64,000 bases of DNA from Campylobacter sp. RM6914 (GTDB lineage Bacteria; Campylobacterota; Campylobacteria; Campylobacterales; Campylobacteraceae), in the NCBI RefSeq assembly GCF_004803835.1, contig NZ_CP012545.1, positions 868,001 through 932,000 on the forward strand, given 5' to 3'. Positions 9,176 through 18,123 of this stretch are shown here, piece after piece; within the stretch, counting starts at the first letter, position 1; every line of letters begins with the position of its first letter. A model generated the notes under the pieces. It worked only from the letters and a program-made list of their open reading frames with translations, was not told the DNA's origin and did no database searches. A program made the translations under genes and the position numbers.

Positions 9176-9942
9176 TATTCTAAAAATCCCGTCAACGGAG
9201 AGCTTGCACTAGCGCTATCTTTTACTCGTCCAAGCCCTGCAAGATAGCCCTCACGACCGGCATTTATGGCGTTTTTAAACGCTCTTGCCATAAGGGTTAT
9301 GTTTTTAGAAGTTGCGATCGCGGTATTTGCCATGACTGCCGCTGCTCCAAGTTCCATAGCCTCACAAGCCTGAGACGGGCGACCGATACCGGCATCAACT
9401 ATGATCGGAGCTTCTACCTCGTTTATTAAAATTTCAATGATATTTTTAAAAACCAAGCCTTGATTTGATCCGATAGGTGCGCCAAGAGGCATAACACAAG
9501 CTGCGCCGCTGTTTATCATGGCTCTTGCCGAATTTAGCTCGGGATACATATAAGGCATGACAACAAAACCCTCTTTGGCCAAAATTTCAGTCGCTTTTAT
9601 AGTTTCGTAGTTATCGGGGAAAAGGTATTTTGAGTCGGTTATGATCTCTATCTTTACAAAATTTCCACAACCAAGCTCACGTGAAAGTCTAGCTATACGC
9701 ACTGCCTCCTCGGCATTTCTAGCTCCGCTTGTATTTGGTAGGAGCGTGACATTTTTTGGTATAAAATCAAGTATATTTCTATCTTTGCTTTCATTTACAC
9801 GGCGAAGCGCTAGTGTGATGATTTGCGCATTTGCTTCATTTATAGCAGCAGTTATTAACTCATGGCTGTATTTGCCAGAGCCTAAAATAAACCTTGAGCT
9901 AAATTCTTTATCTCCAAGTTTTAAAGTATTGTTTTGTTGCAT
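9175..9942 (-). CDS. thiG: Thiazole synthase
   Basis: ThiG, 255 residues, forms the thiazole phosphate ring from deoxyxylulose-5-phosphate, dehydroglycine and ThiS-thiocarboxylate. It begins with the family-typical [19 protein letters not shown]. It carries [16 protein letters not shown], the lysine-containing strand that forms the Schiff base, plus [30 protein letters not shown]. It sits between thiF (12-base gap) and thiH in the operon. Confidence 0.95.
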   Translation of the reverse strand: MQQNNTLKLGDKEFSSRFILGSGKYSHELITAAINEANAQIITLALRRVNESKDRNILDFIPKNVTLLPNTSGARNAEEAVRIARLSRELGCGNFVKIEIITDSKYLFPDNYETIKATEILAKEGFVVMPYMYPELNSARAMINSGAACVMPLGAPIGSNQGLVFKNIIEILINEVEAPIIVDAGIGRPSQACEAMELGAAAVMANTAIATSKNITLMARAFKNAINAGREGYLAGLGRVKDSASASSPLTGFLE

Positions 9943-9954
9943 ATTTTGCCTTTA

Positions 9955-10809
9955 TTAATTTGCTTCAAGACCCATAAGAAGGCGGATGGCTAGGTTTGCT
10001 TCGTGATTAGCACATATCGCGACTCTTGGAGCCATTAGTCCTTGTCCATGCTTTGCGGCATTTACAAGATCTCCACAAATATGAACGTTTTTTGCAAATT
10101 TGATAGTTTTTATGAGGTTTGAGCTATAATGCCCAGCCATGCCTGATGCGCCAATTATCTGCTTATCTTTTAAGCTTAGTCCGGCTTCGTTTACTATCAT
10201 TGCTTTGCCTACGACATTATCAAATGCCTCACACACGATAGAACATGGCGCAAAAACTTCAGCTACATTTGAACTATCAAGAAGCACATCATGGGTTATA
10301 ACTTCGACAAAAGGATTTACATCGGTGATTAAATTTTTTAATGCCTCGGTTTTTTTCATGCCGATATGCTTTACAAAGTATTGTTGTCGGTTTAGATTGC
10401 TAGGCTCGACTACGTCAAAGTCGGCTAGCACAAGCTTTGCTACACCTACGCGAGCAAGGCTTAAGGCAATGTTTGATCCAAGTCCTCCAAGTCCGGCTAC
10501 TCCGATGCAGGCATTTGATAAAGCCTCATTTAGCTCAGGCGAATTTCTTGCGGCTATCATTGCTTTTAAAACATCTTTTTGAGGCATAACACCACGTTTT
10601 ATAAACACTACGTTAGAACCGTCATTTAGCACTAAATTTTCTTTTGTTGCAAAGCCGTCAACGATAAAAATATCAGGCTCATCGGCATTAAATTTAGTTA
10701 AAAATTTATAAATTTCTCCATTTTTATTATCAAAAATTTCAGACTTTAACTCATTCAAATCACTTGCCAAAACTTCAAATTTAACACCGTTTATTACTAT
10801 TTGCTTCAT
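9955..10809 (-). CDS. thiF: Sulfur carrier protein adenylyltransferase ThiF
   Basis: E1-like enzyme of 284 residues that adenylates the C-terminal glycine of ThiS. The nucleotide-binding fold shows GLGGLGSNIALSLARVG, then LADFDVVEPSNLNRQQYF, including the arginine that contacts ATP. About 90 residues precede this domain, as in the long ThiF variants. The clear Zn-binding CxxC pairs of E. coli ThiF are not obvious; single cysteines remain in HICGD and AICANHE. The start overlaps thiS by one base (TTAATG arrangement). Confidence 0.88.
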   Translation of the reverse strand: MKQIVINGVKFEVLASDLNELKSEIFDNKNGEIYKFLTKFNADEPDIFIVDGFATKENLVLNDGSNVVFIKRGVMPQKDVLKAMIAARNSPELNEALSNACIGVAGLGGLGSNIALSLARVGVAKLVLADFDVVEPSNLNRQQYFVKHIGMKKTEALKNLITDVNPFVEVITHDVLLDSSNVAEVFAPCSIVCEAFDNVVGKAMIVNEAGLSLKDKQIIGASGMAGHYSSNLIKTIKFAKNVHICGDLVNAAKHGQGLMAPRVAICANHEANLAIRLLMGLEAN

Positions 10810-11012
10810 TAACCGCCTCCTACAAATTCTACCACTTCATATTTTTTACCAAGGCCCATCGTCTGTTCTTGCCACATGTTTCTTGGTAAAATTTCATAGT
10901 CGCGCTCAAGTGCTATAAATTTGAGTTCAAATCCAAATTTGAGTAAAAATTCCTCTACTGTCATATCACTTTCAAGAGTGATTTCTTTGCCGTTCAGGAC
11001 TATGTTTACCAT
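10809..11012 (-). CDS. thiS: Sulfur carrier protein ThiS
   Basis: A 67-residue beta-grasp protein ending in VGGG. The terminal Gly-Gly is the site that is adenylated by ThiF and converted to a thiocarboxylate to donate sulfur to ThiG. It is the first gene of the operon. The 84 bases upstream hold the aspB terminator and an AT-rich stretch. I see no TPP riboswitch in them, so control, if any, must be at the promoter. Confidence 0.92.
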   Translation of the reverse strand: MVNIVLNGKEITLESDMTVEEFLLKFGFELKFIALERDYEILPRNMWQEQTMGLGKKYEVVEFVGGG

Positions 11013-11065
11013 TATGAAGTGCCTTAAAATTTTATCGTGGTATTGTATCTAAAATTTATAAATGG

Positions 11066-11092
11066 AAAAAAGAAGACGGAAAGCTCCGTCTT
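11066..11092 (-). terminator. Intrinsic terminator after the aspartate aminotransferase gene
   Basis: Stem AAGACGGA (11073-11080) with TCCGTCTT (11085-11092) and a four-base loop. Read on the minus strand it is followed by a T-run (complement of 11066-11071). It lies 5 bases after the stop of the minus-strand aminotransferase gene and separates it from the thi operon. Confidence 0.85.
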
Positions 11093-11096
11093 TAGA

Positions 11097-12266
11097 TTAT
11101 TTGTAAGTTTTTACAAACTCTGCTATCCTAGCGATAGCCTTTTTGATACTTCCTATATCTGTAGCAAAGCTTATCCTAAAATATCCATCCATACCAAATC
11201 CAACCCCAGGAACAGTGGCTACATTTGCTTTTAAAAGCATGTCTTGACAAAATTTCATGCTATCTGGTTCAACTTTAGAGCAGTTTACAAATAGATAAAA
11301 TGCACCTTTTGGCGAGTCTACACTAAGCCCATCTATCTCGTTTATAAGATTAACTGCGATATCGCGACGTGATTGATACTCGCGTCTCATGCGTTCTATA
11401 TCATCGTCTGTTTTTCCTAAAAGTGAAGGTATGGCACCTGCTTGGACGATAGAGCTTATGTTGCTAGTACTTTGGCTTTGTAGCTTTTTCATGGCTGCAT
11501 TTAGCTCGTTTATCGGACTTGCTATGTAACCAAATCTCCAACCCGGCATTGCGCCGCATTTGCTTAGTCCATTTATCGTGACGGTGCGATTAAAAAGATC
11601 TTGACTAACAGATGCAACTGATACAAATTCTACGTCATAAACTAATTTTTCATAAATTTCATCGCTTGTTATGATGATGTCAGTGCCCTTTAGCACCTCT
11701 CCAAGAGCTGCTATCTCATCGCGAGTATATACTGATCCTGTTGGATTTGTAGGGTGGTTTAGGCTTAAAATTTTTGTTTTTGGAGTTATAGCGTCTTTGA
11801 GTTGTTGAGGGGTGATTTTAAATTCAGTGCTTTCGTTTGTTTCGATAAATACAGGCTTGCCTCCGCAGAATTTCACTATCTCCGGGTAACTTACCCAATA
11901 CGGGCTTGGTATGATAACTTCATCGCCCTCATCAACAAGTGCTTGAAAGACGTTAAATAAAGAATGCTTGGCTCCGACGTTTGTTATTATCTGGCTAGGT
12001 TCGTATTTTAGTCCGTTATCTCTTTCAAATTTAGCCGAGATTGCTTTTAAAACTTCAGCCGTTCCAGGAACCGGGGTGTATTTTGAGCAGCCTTTATCAA
12101 GTGCTTCTTTTACACTGTTTTTTATAGTTACAGGTGTGTCAAAGTCAGGTTCGCCCGCTGAAAGACTGATGACATCAATCCCTGCCGCCTTCATCTCTTT
12201 TGCTTTTGAGCTGATTGCTATTGTTAAAGACTCGCTTAGAGTTTGCATTCTTTTTGCTAAAACCAT
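11097..12266 (-). CDS. aspB: Aspartate aminotransferase, class I
   Basis: PLP-dependent transaminase of 389 residues (aspartate + 2-oxoglutarate to oxaloacetate + glutamate). Visible features are the N-terminal ISLSAGEPDFDTP, NPTNPTG-like LNHPTNPTGSVY, ITSDEIYEKL, the PLP lysine in TINGLSKCGAMPGWRFGY, and the C-terminal FRISFATD with the substrate arginine. The gene is transcribed alone or with the genes upstream on the minus strand; 114 bases separate it from speA. From memory, C. jejuni has cysE between aspB and speA, and no cysE is present here. The 114-base gap has no ORF of note. Confidence 0.9.
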   Translation of the reverse strand: MVLAKRMQTLSESLTIAISSKAKEMKAAGIDVISLSAGEPDFDTPVTIKNSVKEALDKGCSKYTPVPGTAEVLKAISAKFERDNGLKYEPSQIITNVGAKHSLFNVFQALVDEGDEVIIPSPYWVSYPEIVKFCGGKPVFIETNESTEFKITPQQLKDAITPKTKILSLNHPTNPTGSVYTRDEIAALGEVLKGTDIIITSDEIYEKLVYDVEFVSVASVSQDLFNRTVTINGLSKCGAMPGWRFGYIASPINELNAAMKKLQSQSTSNISSIVQAGAIPSLLGKTDDDIERMRREYQSRRDIAVNLINEIDGLSVDSPKGAFYLFVNCSKVEPDSMKFCQDMLLKANVATVPGVGFGMDGYFRISFATDIGSIKKAIARIAEFVKTYK

Positions 12267-12380
12267 TTTTAACTTCCCCTTTGTAAATTTTTTAAAGTAA
12301 TTTTATAACAAATAATTTTTGAAGCGACCCAAAAATTTAAAATTTAAGATCGCTTTTTAACCTCATGTTTCAATAAGTAA

Positions 12381-14216
12381 TCAATTAATAGTTTTTAGAT
12401 AACTATTGTCATTTAAAAACAGATAAAGTTCTCCTAAAATTTGTTTTTTCTGTGTTTCGTTGATTAAATTTGACTTTTCAAGCCTTTCGTTCAAAGTGTC
12501 TTGTATCTCGTAAATATCATAGTCAAGATCCTCCATGATATCAAGTATCGACTGACTTTCGATCACATCTTTTATAGTGTAGCCTTCAGGCGTAAGCTCT
12601 ATCGTTGCTTCCGTAGGATGAGTAAAGAGGTTGTGCTTCATCCCAAGAACTTCTTGATACGCACCAACTAGGAAAAATCCCAAAAAATACTCCTCCTTTT
12701 CAACATCTACATCGTGCAAGAAGAGCTGATTACCGTCTTCGTTGTAGCTTATCTCGCCGTCGCTATCGCATGTTATATCCCAGATACAAGCAGGAAGTGT
12801 AGGGCGTATATCAAGCCTATCTAATGGCATGATAGGGAAGTTTTGCTGTAAACCCCAAAAATCGGGCATGGATTGAAACATCGAGAAATTTACTAGATAA
12901 CGCTCTTTTATCTCCTCTTGTATGCGCACAAGGTCTGCGGTGCTGTTTTTATTGCCAAGCATGATAACGGCTTTTTTACTTATCAGCTGGACTAAAATTT
13001 CTGCATTTGAGCGATCTTGAAGATCAACATAACCAAGGTCAAACAGCGTAAGCACACTTTCCATATGGTGGATCGCATCATGCAGATATTCAAGTGCATT
13101 TGAAGGCTTTATCGTCTCGTAAAGATCGTAAAGTTCGGTTATTAAAGGTGGATTTTTCTTTTTTAAATTTAGCTTTTCTTCGGTATGGTCTTGGCTGAAA
13201 AGTTCAAGCACAGGAGCCACCAAAAGTGCGTGAGAAGCCGAAACAAAACGCCCGCTTTCTATAAAAATATCAGGCTCGAATTCATTTTTTTGATTTGCGA
13301 TATTTTTTAGAAGATAAACAACGTCGTTTGCATATTCGTTTAGAGTATAGTTGCGGCTTATAGTTTGTTTAAATTGCGAATACTCAATCGCCAAACCGCC
13401 GCCTAAATTTATGGCTTTTAGGTTTGTTGCACCCATTTTTCTTAGCTCAACATAGATGTTGCCTGCCTCGGTTAGCGCCTTTTTAAGTGGGTGAATTTCA
13501 TTTATTTGCGAGCCGATATGAAAGTGTATCATAGTAAAGCAGTCAAGCAAATTCGCTTTTTTAAGCAAATTTACCGCTTCGATAAGCTCGGTTGAAGTTA
13601 GTCCGAATTTAGAATAAATTCCACCGCTCTTAGCCCATATGCCAGAGCCTGCAGAGTGCAGACGTATGCGAAGTCCGATGTTTGGTTTTGGGGCAAATCT
13701 CTCCTTTGCGGTTGCGATGATCGCTTCAAGCTCATTTAGGCCCTCGATGGTTAAAGTTATGTTGTGTCCCATTTCAGCCGCGATAAAGCCGATATTTATA
13801 AGCTCTTTGTCTTTAAATCCGTTTACCGTTATTGGTGCGCCGTCGTTGTTGTATGCCATAGTCAAAAGAAGCTCTGCCTTACTTCCTGCTTCAAGCCCGT
13901 AGTTATACGGCTTGCCAAGGCGTGTTAGGTTTTTAACAAAACCTGGGTATTGATTTACTTTTAGAGGAAAAACCGCGTTAAAATTGCCTTTATACTCAAA
14001 TTCCTTTTTTGCCTTAGCAAAGCTTGCATGAATTTGCTCGATCTGCTTTTGTATAAGGTGTGGAAAACGAAGAAGCAATGGACCTCTATAGCCCTCTTTG
14101 CGTATATCTTTTACAATGTCGATTATCGCTGGTTTTCCTGCCGAATTTATGCAAACCTTGCCATTTTCTATGACAAAATTTGAGTTTCCCCAGATATTTA
14201 AACCATAATCATTCAT
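12381..14216 (-). CDS. speA: Biosynthetic arginine decarboxylase
   Basis: Converts arginine to agmatine, the first step of polyamine synthesis by the agmatine route. PLP-dependent fold III enzyme, about 611 residues from ATG 14216. An in-frame start 24 bases earlier lies further inside hisS and is less likely, and AAGGA precedes 14216 at a suitable distance. Landmarks: NAVFPLKVNQYPG with the PLP lysine, NLGGGLAIEYSQF, DIFIESGRFVSASHA, and the C-terminal MKHNLFTHPTEA. It overlaps the hisS stop by 8 bases, indicating coupled translation. Confidence 0.93.
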   Translation of the reverse strand: MNDYGLNIWGNSNFVIENGKVCINSAGKPAIIDIVKDIRKEGYRGPLLLRFPHLIQKQIEQIHASFAKAKKEFEYKGNFNAVFPLKVNQYPGFVKNLTRLGKPYNYGLEAGSKAELLLTMAYNNDGAPITVNGFKDKELINIGFIAAEMGHNITLTIEGLNELEAIIATAKERFAPKPNIGLRIRLHSAGSGIWAKSGGIYSKFGLTSTELIEAVNLLKKANLLDCFTMIHFHIGSQINEIHPLKKALTEAGNIYVELRKMGATNLKAINLGGGLAIEYSQFKQTISRNYTLNEYANDVVYLLKNIANQKNEFEPDIFIESGRFVSASHALLVAPVLELFSQDHTEEKLNLKKKNPPLITELYDLYETIKPSNALEYLHDAIHHMESVLTLFDLGYVDLQDRSNAEILVQLISKKAVIMLGNKNSTADLVRIQEEIKERYLVNFSMFQSMPDFWGLQQNFPIMPLDRLDIRPTLPACIWDITCDSDGEISYNEDGNQLFLHDVDVEKEEYFLGFFLVGAYQEVLGMKHNLFTHPTEATIELTPEGYTIKDVIESQSILDIMEDLDYDIYEIQDTLNERLEKSNLINETQKKQILGELYLFLNDNSYLKTIN

Positions 14217-15447
14217 TATCAAGTTCCTTTTCAAGCTCATTTAAATTTATAGTTTTTTCGGTTTTATTGTCTAAATTTTTATACCAAATTTGACTATTTG
14301 CGCGTTCATTTTCTCCTATGCAAAGGAAAATTTTAGCGCCTTTATTGTCTGCTATTTGCAAATGTTTTTGAAGTTTTTTGGCTTCATAGGATATCTCTAC
14401 TTTAAATTTATCCCGCATTTTAGTCCCAAGCGAATATACAAAGTCCAAATTTTGCTCATCTAATGCACAAATATAAACTCCGTTTCGCTCGTTTTTAATA
14501 TCTCTTGAGCTTAAAATTTCCATTATACGCTCTATGCCCATGGCAAATCCAACTCCATAGCTTGCTTTCCCACCAAGATACTCCACAAGCCTATCATATC
14601 GTCCGCCACCGGCTACCGCGCTTTGAGAGCCTATCTCATTGCTAATAAACTCAAATGCAGTCTTACAGTAATAATCAAGCCCTCGCACAAGCTTTGGATC
14701 AACCTCATAACCTATGTTGTTTTCGTCTAAAATTTTCTTTAGCTTATCAAAGTCATCCGCAGCTTCTTTGCTTAAATTTTCTATCATTAGCGGTGCATTT
14801 TGATAAATTTCTTGGCATTTTTCATTTTTGCAATCAAGCGTTCTTATAGGGTTAAGCTCTTTTCTTCTAAGACAATCATCGCAAATTTCACTCTCATTTG
14901 CATCTAAAAATTTGACTAATTTTTCTTTATAGCTAGCCATAGAAGAAACATCTCCAAGAGAGTTTATTTTAAGTGTGGCTTTGATATCTAAGCGTTTTAA
15001 AATTTCACTTATCATTAAAATAATACTTGCGTCCTCATAAACGCTAGCCTCACCAAAACACTCCACGCCAAACTGGTGAAATTCTCTTAAGCGACCCTTT
15101 TGAGGTCTTTCGTATCTAAACATAGAGCCATGATAAAACCACCTATAAACGCCACCTGCACGGTCAAGTTTGGCTTCGATATAAGCCCTAACAACCCCCG
15201 CAGTGCCTTCAGGGCGTAAGCATACATCGTTGTTACCCTTATCAGTAAACTGATACATCTCTTTACCGACGATATCGCTACTTTCTCCAACACTTCGTTT
15301 AAAAAGAGCAGTCTCTTCAAGATGTGGAGTTTTTATCTGAGTATAACCGTAGTTTTTAGCCACGTCTTCACAGGTTTTTACAATGTATTCATATAGTTTA
15401 CTTCTATCTTGAAGCATGTCTTTCATTCCGCGAAGTGCTGTTATCAT
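14209..15447 (-). CDS. hisS: Histidyl-tRNA synthetase
   Basis: Class II synthetase of 412 residues. It starts MITALRGMKDMLQDRS, with the HisRS motif RGMKD. Motif 2 reads WFYHGSMFRYERPQKGRLREFHQFGVE; the histidine-binding loops are LVRGLDYYCKTAFEF and AGGGRYDRL; motif 3 is GVGFAMGIERI. It lies 20 bases downstream of tmk and overlaps speA. Confidence 0.95.
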   Translation of the reverse strand: MITALRGMKDMLQDRSKLYEYIVKTCEDVAKNYGYTQIKTPHLEETALFKRSVGESSDIVGKEMYQFTDKGNNDVCLRPEGTAGVVRAYIEAKLDRAGGVYRWFYHGSMFRYERPQKGRLREFHQFGVECFGEASVYEDASIILMISEILKRLDIKATLKINSLGDVSSMASYKEKLVKFLDANESEICDDCLRRKELNPIRTLDCKNEKCQEIYQNAPLMIENLSKEAADDFDKLKKILDENNIGYEVDPKLVRGLDYYCKTAFEFISNEIGSQSAVAGGGRYDRLVEYLGGKASYGVGFAMGIERIMEILSSRDIKNERNGVYICALDEQNLDFVYSLGTKMRDKFKVEISYEAKKLQKHLQIADNKGAKIFLCIGENERANSQIWYKNLDNKTEKTINLNELEKELDNE

Positions 15448-15467
15448 TTTTGTCCTTTTAGTTTATT

Positions 15468-16052
15468 TTAAAATTGTATAAATTCTTCTATCTCTTTACT
15501 TATCTCTTGCACGCTTTTGCTCGCATCTATATAAAGCGTGTTTAAATTTAAGTCTAAGAGTAAATTTTTCATATTTTGCTGAACAAGCAAAAGATACTCA
15601 AAACCTCTTGCTTCTACTGCGTCCGATCCGCCTCTACTAAGTAACCTTTGCTCTAAAAGCTCCTTATCTGCCTCAAAAAATACAACCTTATCCGGCAAAT
15701 TTGAGTTAAGGGCAAATTTGTTAAATTCTAGTAAAATTTTAGCATCATAGCTGTTTTCGTTAGCTAAGGCATAAGCTATACCTGAGATAAATCCTCTATC
15801 GCTAATGACGATTTTATTGGCATTAGGCGCAACAACTTTTGCATAATGTTCGGCTCTATCAGCCAAAAACATCAAGGCCTCAGCTCTTGGGCTTAATTTA
15901 AATTTACCGCCGAGTAAAATTTCCCTAACATGCACACCAAACTCCGTTCCTCCGGGTTCTTTTGTGATGATAGGATTTTGGTATTTTGCGGATAAAAGCT
16001 CTATTTGCGTGCTTTTTCCAACTCCGTCTATGCCTTCAAATAAAATATACAT
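15468..16052 (-). CDS. tmk: Thymidylate kinase
   Basis: Phosphorylates dTMP to dTDP. About 194 residues from ATG 16052. An alternative GTG two codons earlier overlaps the coaD stop; the ATG gives the normal MYILFEGIDGVGKST N-terminus with the P-loop EGIDGVGKST. The DRX motif is SDRGFISGIAYA, and the lid segment holds RLLSRGGSDAVEARGFEY. Neighbouring coaD ends at 16055, so the two are translationally coupled. Confidence 0.94.
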   Translation of the reverse strand: MYILFEGIDGVGKSTQIELLSAKYQNPIITKEPGGTEFGVHVREILLGGKFKLSPRAEALMFLADRAEHYAKVVAPNANKIVISDRGFISGIAYALANENSYDAKILLEFNKFALNSNLPDKVVFFEADKELLEQRLLSRGGSDAVEARGFEYLLLVQQNMKNLLLDLNLNTLYIDASKSVQEISKEIEEFIQF

Positions 16053-16054
16053 TA

Positions 16055-16525
16055 TCACTTTGCCTTTAAAATTTCTAAAATTTCAACTGGTACAAGCTTG
16101 CTTACATCGCCGTTGTGCAAAAATACCGAACGAACTATCGAGCTTGAGATGAAAGCATTTTTAAGGCTTGGCATAAGATAAACCGTCTCAAAATCCTCCC
16201 AAAGCGCAGCGTTTGCATAGCCTATTTGCAGTTCGTATTCAAAGTCGCTTACCGCTCTAAGACCCCGTATCACTGTGTTTATGCCTCTTTGCTTAGCAAA
16301 ATCAACCAGTAAATTATCAAAACCTTCAACACAAACATTTTTAAAATTTTGTATCGAAATTTCTACCATATTTACACGTTTTTCAAAGCTAAATAACGGC
16401 TTTTTACTATCATTTTTAGCTACCGCGACTATTACTTTATCAAAAATTTTAGTAGCACGCCTTATAACGTCAAGGTGTCCGTTGGTTATAGGATCAAAAG
16501 TGCCCGGATATATGCACGCTTTCAC
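16055..16525 (-). CDS. coaD: Phosphopantetheine adenylyltransferase
   Basis: Penultimate step of coenzyme A synthesis, 156 residues. The nucleotidyltransferase motif TFDPITNGHLDVI (with TxGH) is near the N-terminus. VIRGLRAVSDFEYELQ and the ISSSIVR motif are near the C-terminus. Lengths and motifs match CoaD. Its stop overlaps the tmk start region. A 57-base AT-rich gap separates it from ubiX. Confidence 0.95.
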   Translation of the reverse strand: MKACIYPGTFDPITNGHLDVIRRATKIFDKVIVAVAKNDSKKPLFSFEKRVNMVEISIQNFKNVCVEGFDNLLVDFAKQRGINTVIRGLRAVSDFEYELQIGYANAALWEDFETVYLMPSLKNAFISSSIVRSVFLHNGDVSKLVPVEILEILKAK

Positions 16526-16582
16526 TTTACCGCCTTTAAATTTTTATATTTTATACTTTTATTACTAAATTACGGCTTTTGG

Positions 16583-17134
16583 TTAGTTCCATCTTTTGTA
16601 AATTTCATTTTCTATATCAAGCAAATCAAGCCATTTGCCGATTATAAAATTTTCCATGTCTTTTAATGTCTTAACTCCTGCATAATACCCCAAGATAGGC
16701 GGAGCGATAACTGCTCCACAAAGTGATAGTTTAGACATATGCTCTAAGGATATGGTTGAAAAAGGCATCTCTCTAACCGCCAAAACAAGCCTTCTTCGCT
16801 CTTTTAGACTAACTGTAGCCGCTCTAGTTATCAAAGTATCGGCAAACCCGGCATGAATTTTAGCCAAAGTATTTATAGAGCAGGGCGCAACTATCATCGC
16901 ATCTATCTTAAACGAGCCCGATGCGATAGCCGCACCTGTATCATCGTCATCGTAAAATTTAACACCCTTATCTTCAAATTTGCTTATTTCGATACCTTCT
17001 TCTAACAGCAAAGTTTTTTTGGCCGCATGACTAATTACGGCATGGATTTTGGCATATTTTTTAGCTTCATTTATGAGCTTTAGCCCTAAATTTACACCAC
17101 TGGCTCCGGTTATTGCTATGATTACGCTTTTCAT
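16583..17134 (-). CDS. ubiX: UbiX-family flavin prenyltransferase
   Basis: Makes prenylated FMN, the cofactor of UbiD-type decarboxylases. The 183-residue flavoprotein has the N-terminal ITGASGVNLGLKLI motif, the IVAPCSINTLAKI loop, and the RRLVLAVREMPFSTISLEHM segment near the C-terminus. It overlaps the 3' end of flgA by 4 bases (ATGA). In Campylobacter the prenylated flavin probably serves a UbiD/MqnL-like decarboxylase in menaquinone synthesis; that is inference. Confidence 0.92.
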   Translation of the reverse strand: MKSVIIAITGASGVNLGLKLINEAKKYAKIHAVISHAAKKTLLLEEGIEISKFEDKGVKFYDDDDTGAAIASGSFKIDAMIVAPCSINTLAKIHAGFADTLITRAATVSLKERRRLVLAVREMPFSTISLEHMSKLSLCGAVIAPPILGYYAGVKTLKDMENFIIGKWLDLLDIENEIYKRWN

Positions 17135-18006
17135 TGGATCATCACCTGTTTTGATGAGGAGACAACTGCAGATAAAATTTTATTATCCCTTGTTCTAATC
17201 TTAATAATATCACCCAAATTTCCATTTTCAAGCGCTTTTACTTCGATTATAATACTAACACCGCCTTCATTTAGCACCGCCTTGACACTGTCTCCTTTTT
17301 TTACTAAAGAAGCTGCTATAAAGTGTTTTGTCGAGAGAATTTCACCTGCTTTTATCTTTGTTCTGGTTATCAAAGTTGAGCTTGGAAACGACGAGATATA
17401 ATCTTTTTGATATTTATTAAACTCAACATACCCACTTTGATAGTCAAGAAGGCCCAAGATATGTTTATGATCCATTGAGTTAAGAGCCAAAAATACAGGC
17501 ATTTTAGCTTTAAAAGAGTATTGGAAAAATATGCTTTTTGAGGTAAGATCGGGTTGTTCAAACGAGGCCCTAAATGTTCCGCTTGAACGATCTTTTGAAT
17601 TTATAAAGATATTTTCAAGACGAAAATCATTAAAATTTTCAGGCAATGTGCTTTGAGGTTTTATATCGACACTTTCTATCTTTATCCCTGAAAATTCATC
17701 ACTAAGAGCGTGTAAAAAACTCATTAATACATTATCCATAAGTGTGCAATTTCTAACAAAGGATACGCTTCCTCCGCTTTTATCTTTATATGTTTTAAAA
17801 TTTGCCGTTAAAATTTCGTGAAGTTCTTTTGTATCTATCTTTGCGGCTCTTTGTCCGTTTAAATTTAAAATTTCATTATCTTCGCCGTCAAACCCAAATG
17901 TATAAAGTGAAATTTCATCTTGATCGATACAATACATCGGATAAACACTGACTTCTTTTGCAAAAATTGTTAAAGAAAGTAAAAAAAATGTGGATATAAA
18001 AAAAAT
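17131..18006 (-). CDS. flgA: Flagellar P-ring formation chaperone FlgA, start codon unresolved
   Basis: Periplasmic chaperone for assembly of the flagellar basal-body P ring. The C-terminal SAF-like domain is visible in GEILSTKHFIAASLVKKGDSVKAVL and IKIRTRDNKIL. A signal peptide is encoded by IFFISTFFLLSLTIFAKE, but no ATG, GTG or TTG lies in frame between it and the tRNA-Gly gene immediately upstream. The only in-frame ATG upstream (18120) lies beyond the whole tRNA. The first downstream ATG (MYCIDQ) would remove the signal. I give the frame from the ATT codon at 18006, whose A is the last base of the tRNA CCA end. The family call is good; the start is an open question. Confidence 0.78.
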   Translation of the reverse strand: MFFISTFFLLSLTIFAKEVSVYPMYCIDQDEISLYTFGFDGEDNEILNLNGQRAAKIDTKELHEILTANFKTYKDKSGGSVSFVRNCTLMDNVLMSFLHALSDEFSGIKIESVDIKPQSTLPENFNDFRLENIFINSKDRSSGTFRASFEQPDLTSKSIFFQYSFKAKMPVFLALNSMDHKHILGLLDYQSGYVEFNKYQKDYISSFPSSTLITRTKIKAGEILSTKHFIAASLVKKGDSVKAVLNEGGVSIIIEVKALENGNLGDIIKIRTRDNKILSAVVSSSKQVMIQ

Positions 18007-18080
18007 GGAGCGGGAAACGAGATTCGAACTCGCGACCCTAACCTTGGCAAGGTTATGCTCTACCCCTGAGCTATTCCCGC
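18006..18080 (-). tRNA. tRNA-Gly (anticodon GCC)
   Basis: The cloverleaf folds on the minus strand: acceptor GCGGGAA with TTCCCGC, discriminator U and encoded CCA. The anticodon stem TAACC/GGTTA encloses loop TTGCCAA with anticodon GCC. The T-arm has GTTCGAATC. It sits directly upstream of flgA with no spacer and 38 bases after moeA. Confidence 0.95.
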
Positions 18081-18123
18081 AACCAAATGAGAAAGCGCAT
18101 TTTAGCAGATTTAATATCATTTG

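Noticed and set aside
10139-10582. 147-codon plus-strand frame inside thiF
   Set aside because: Antisense to a clear ThiF coding region, no ribosome binding site, low-complexity translation.
11013-11096. TPP riboswitch before the thi operon
   Set aside because: The 84-base leader is mostly terminator and AT-rich sequence and lacks the conserved THI-box elements.
18007-18120. Upstream extension of the flgA reading frame to ATG 18120
   Set aside because: It is read straight through the tRNA-Gly gene and gives non-family sequence; the open frame there is a by-product of the tRNA.
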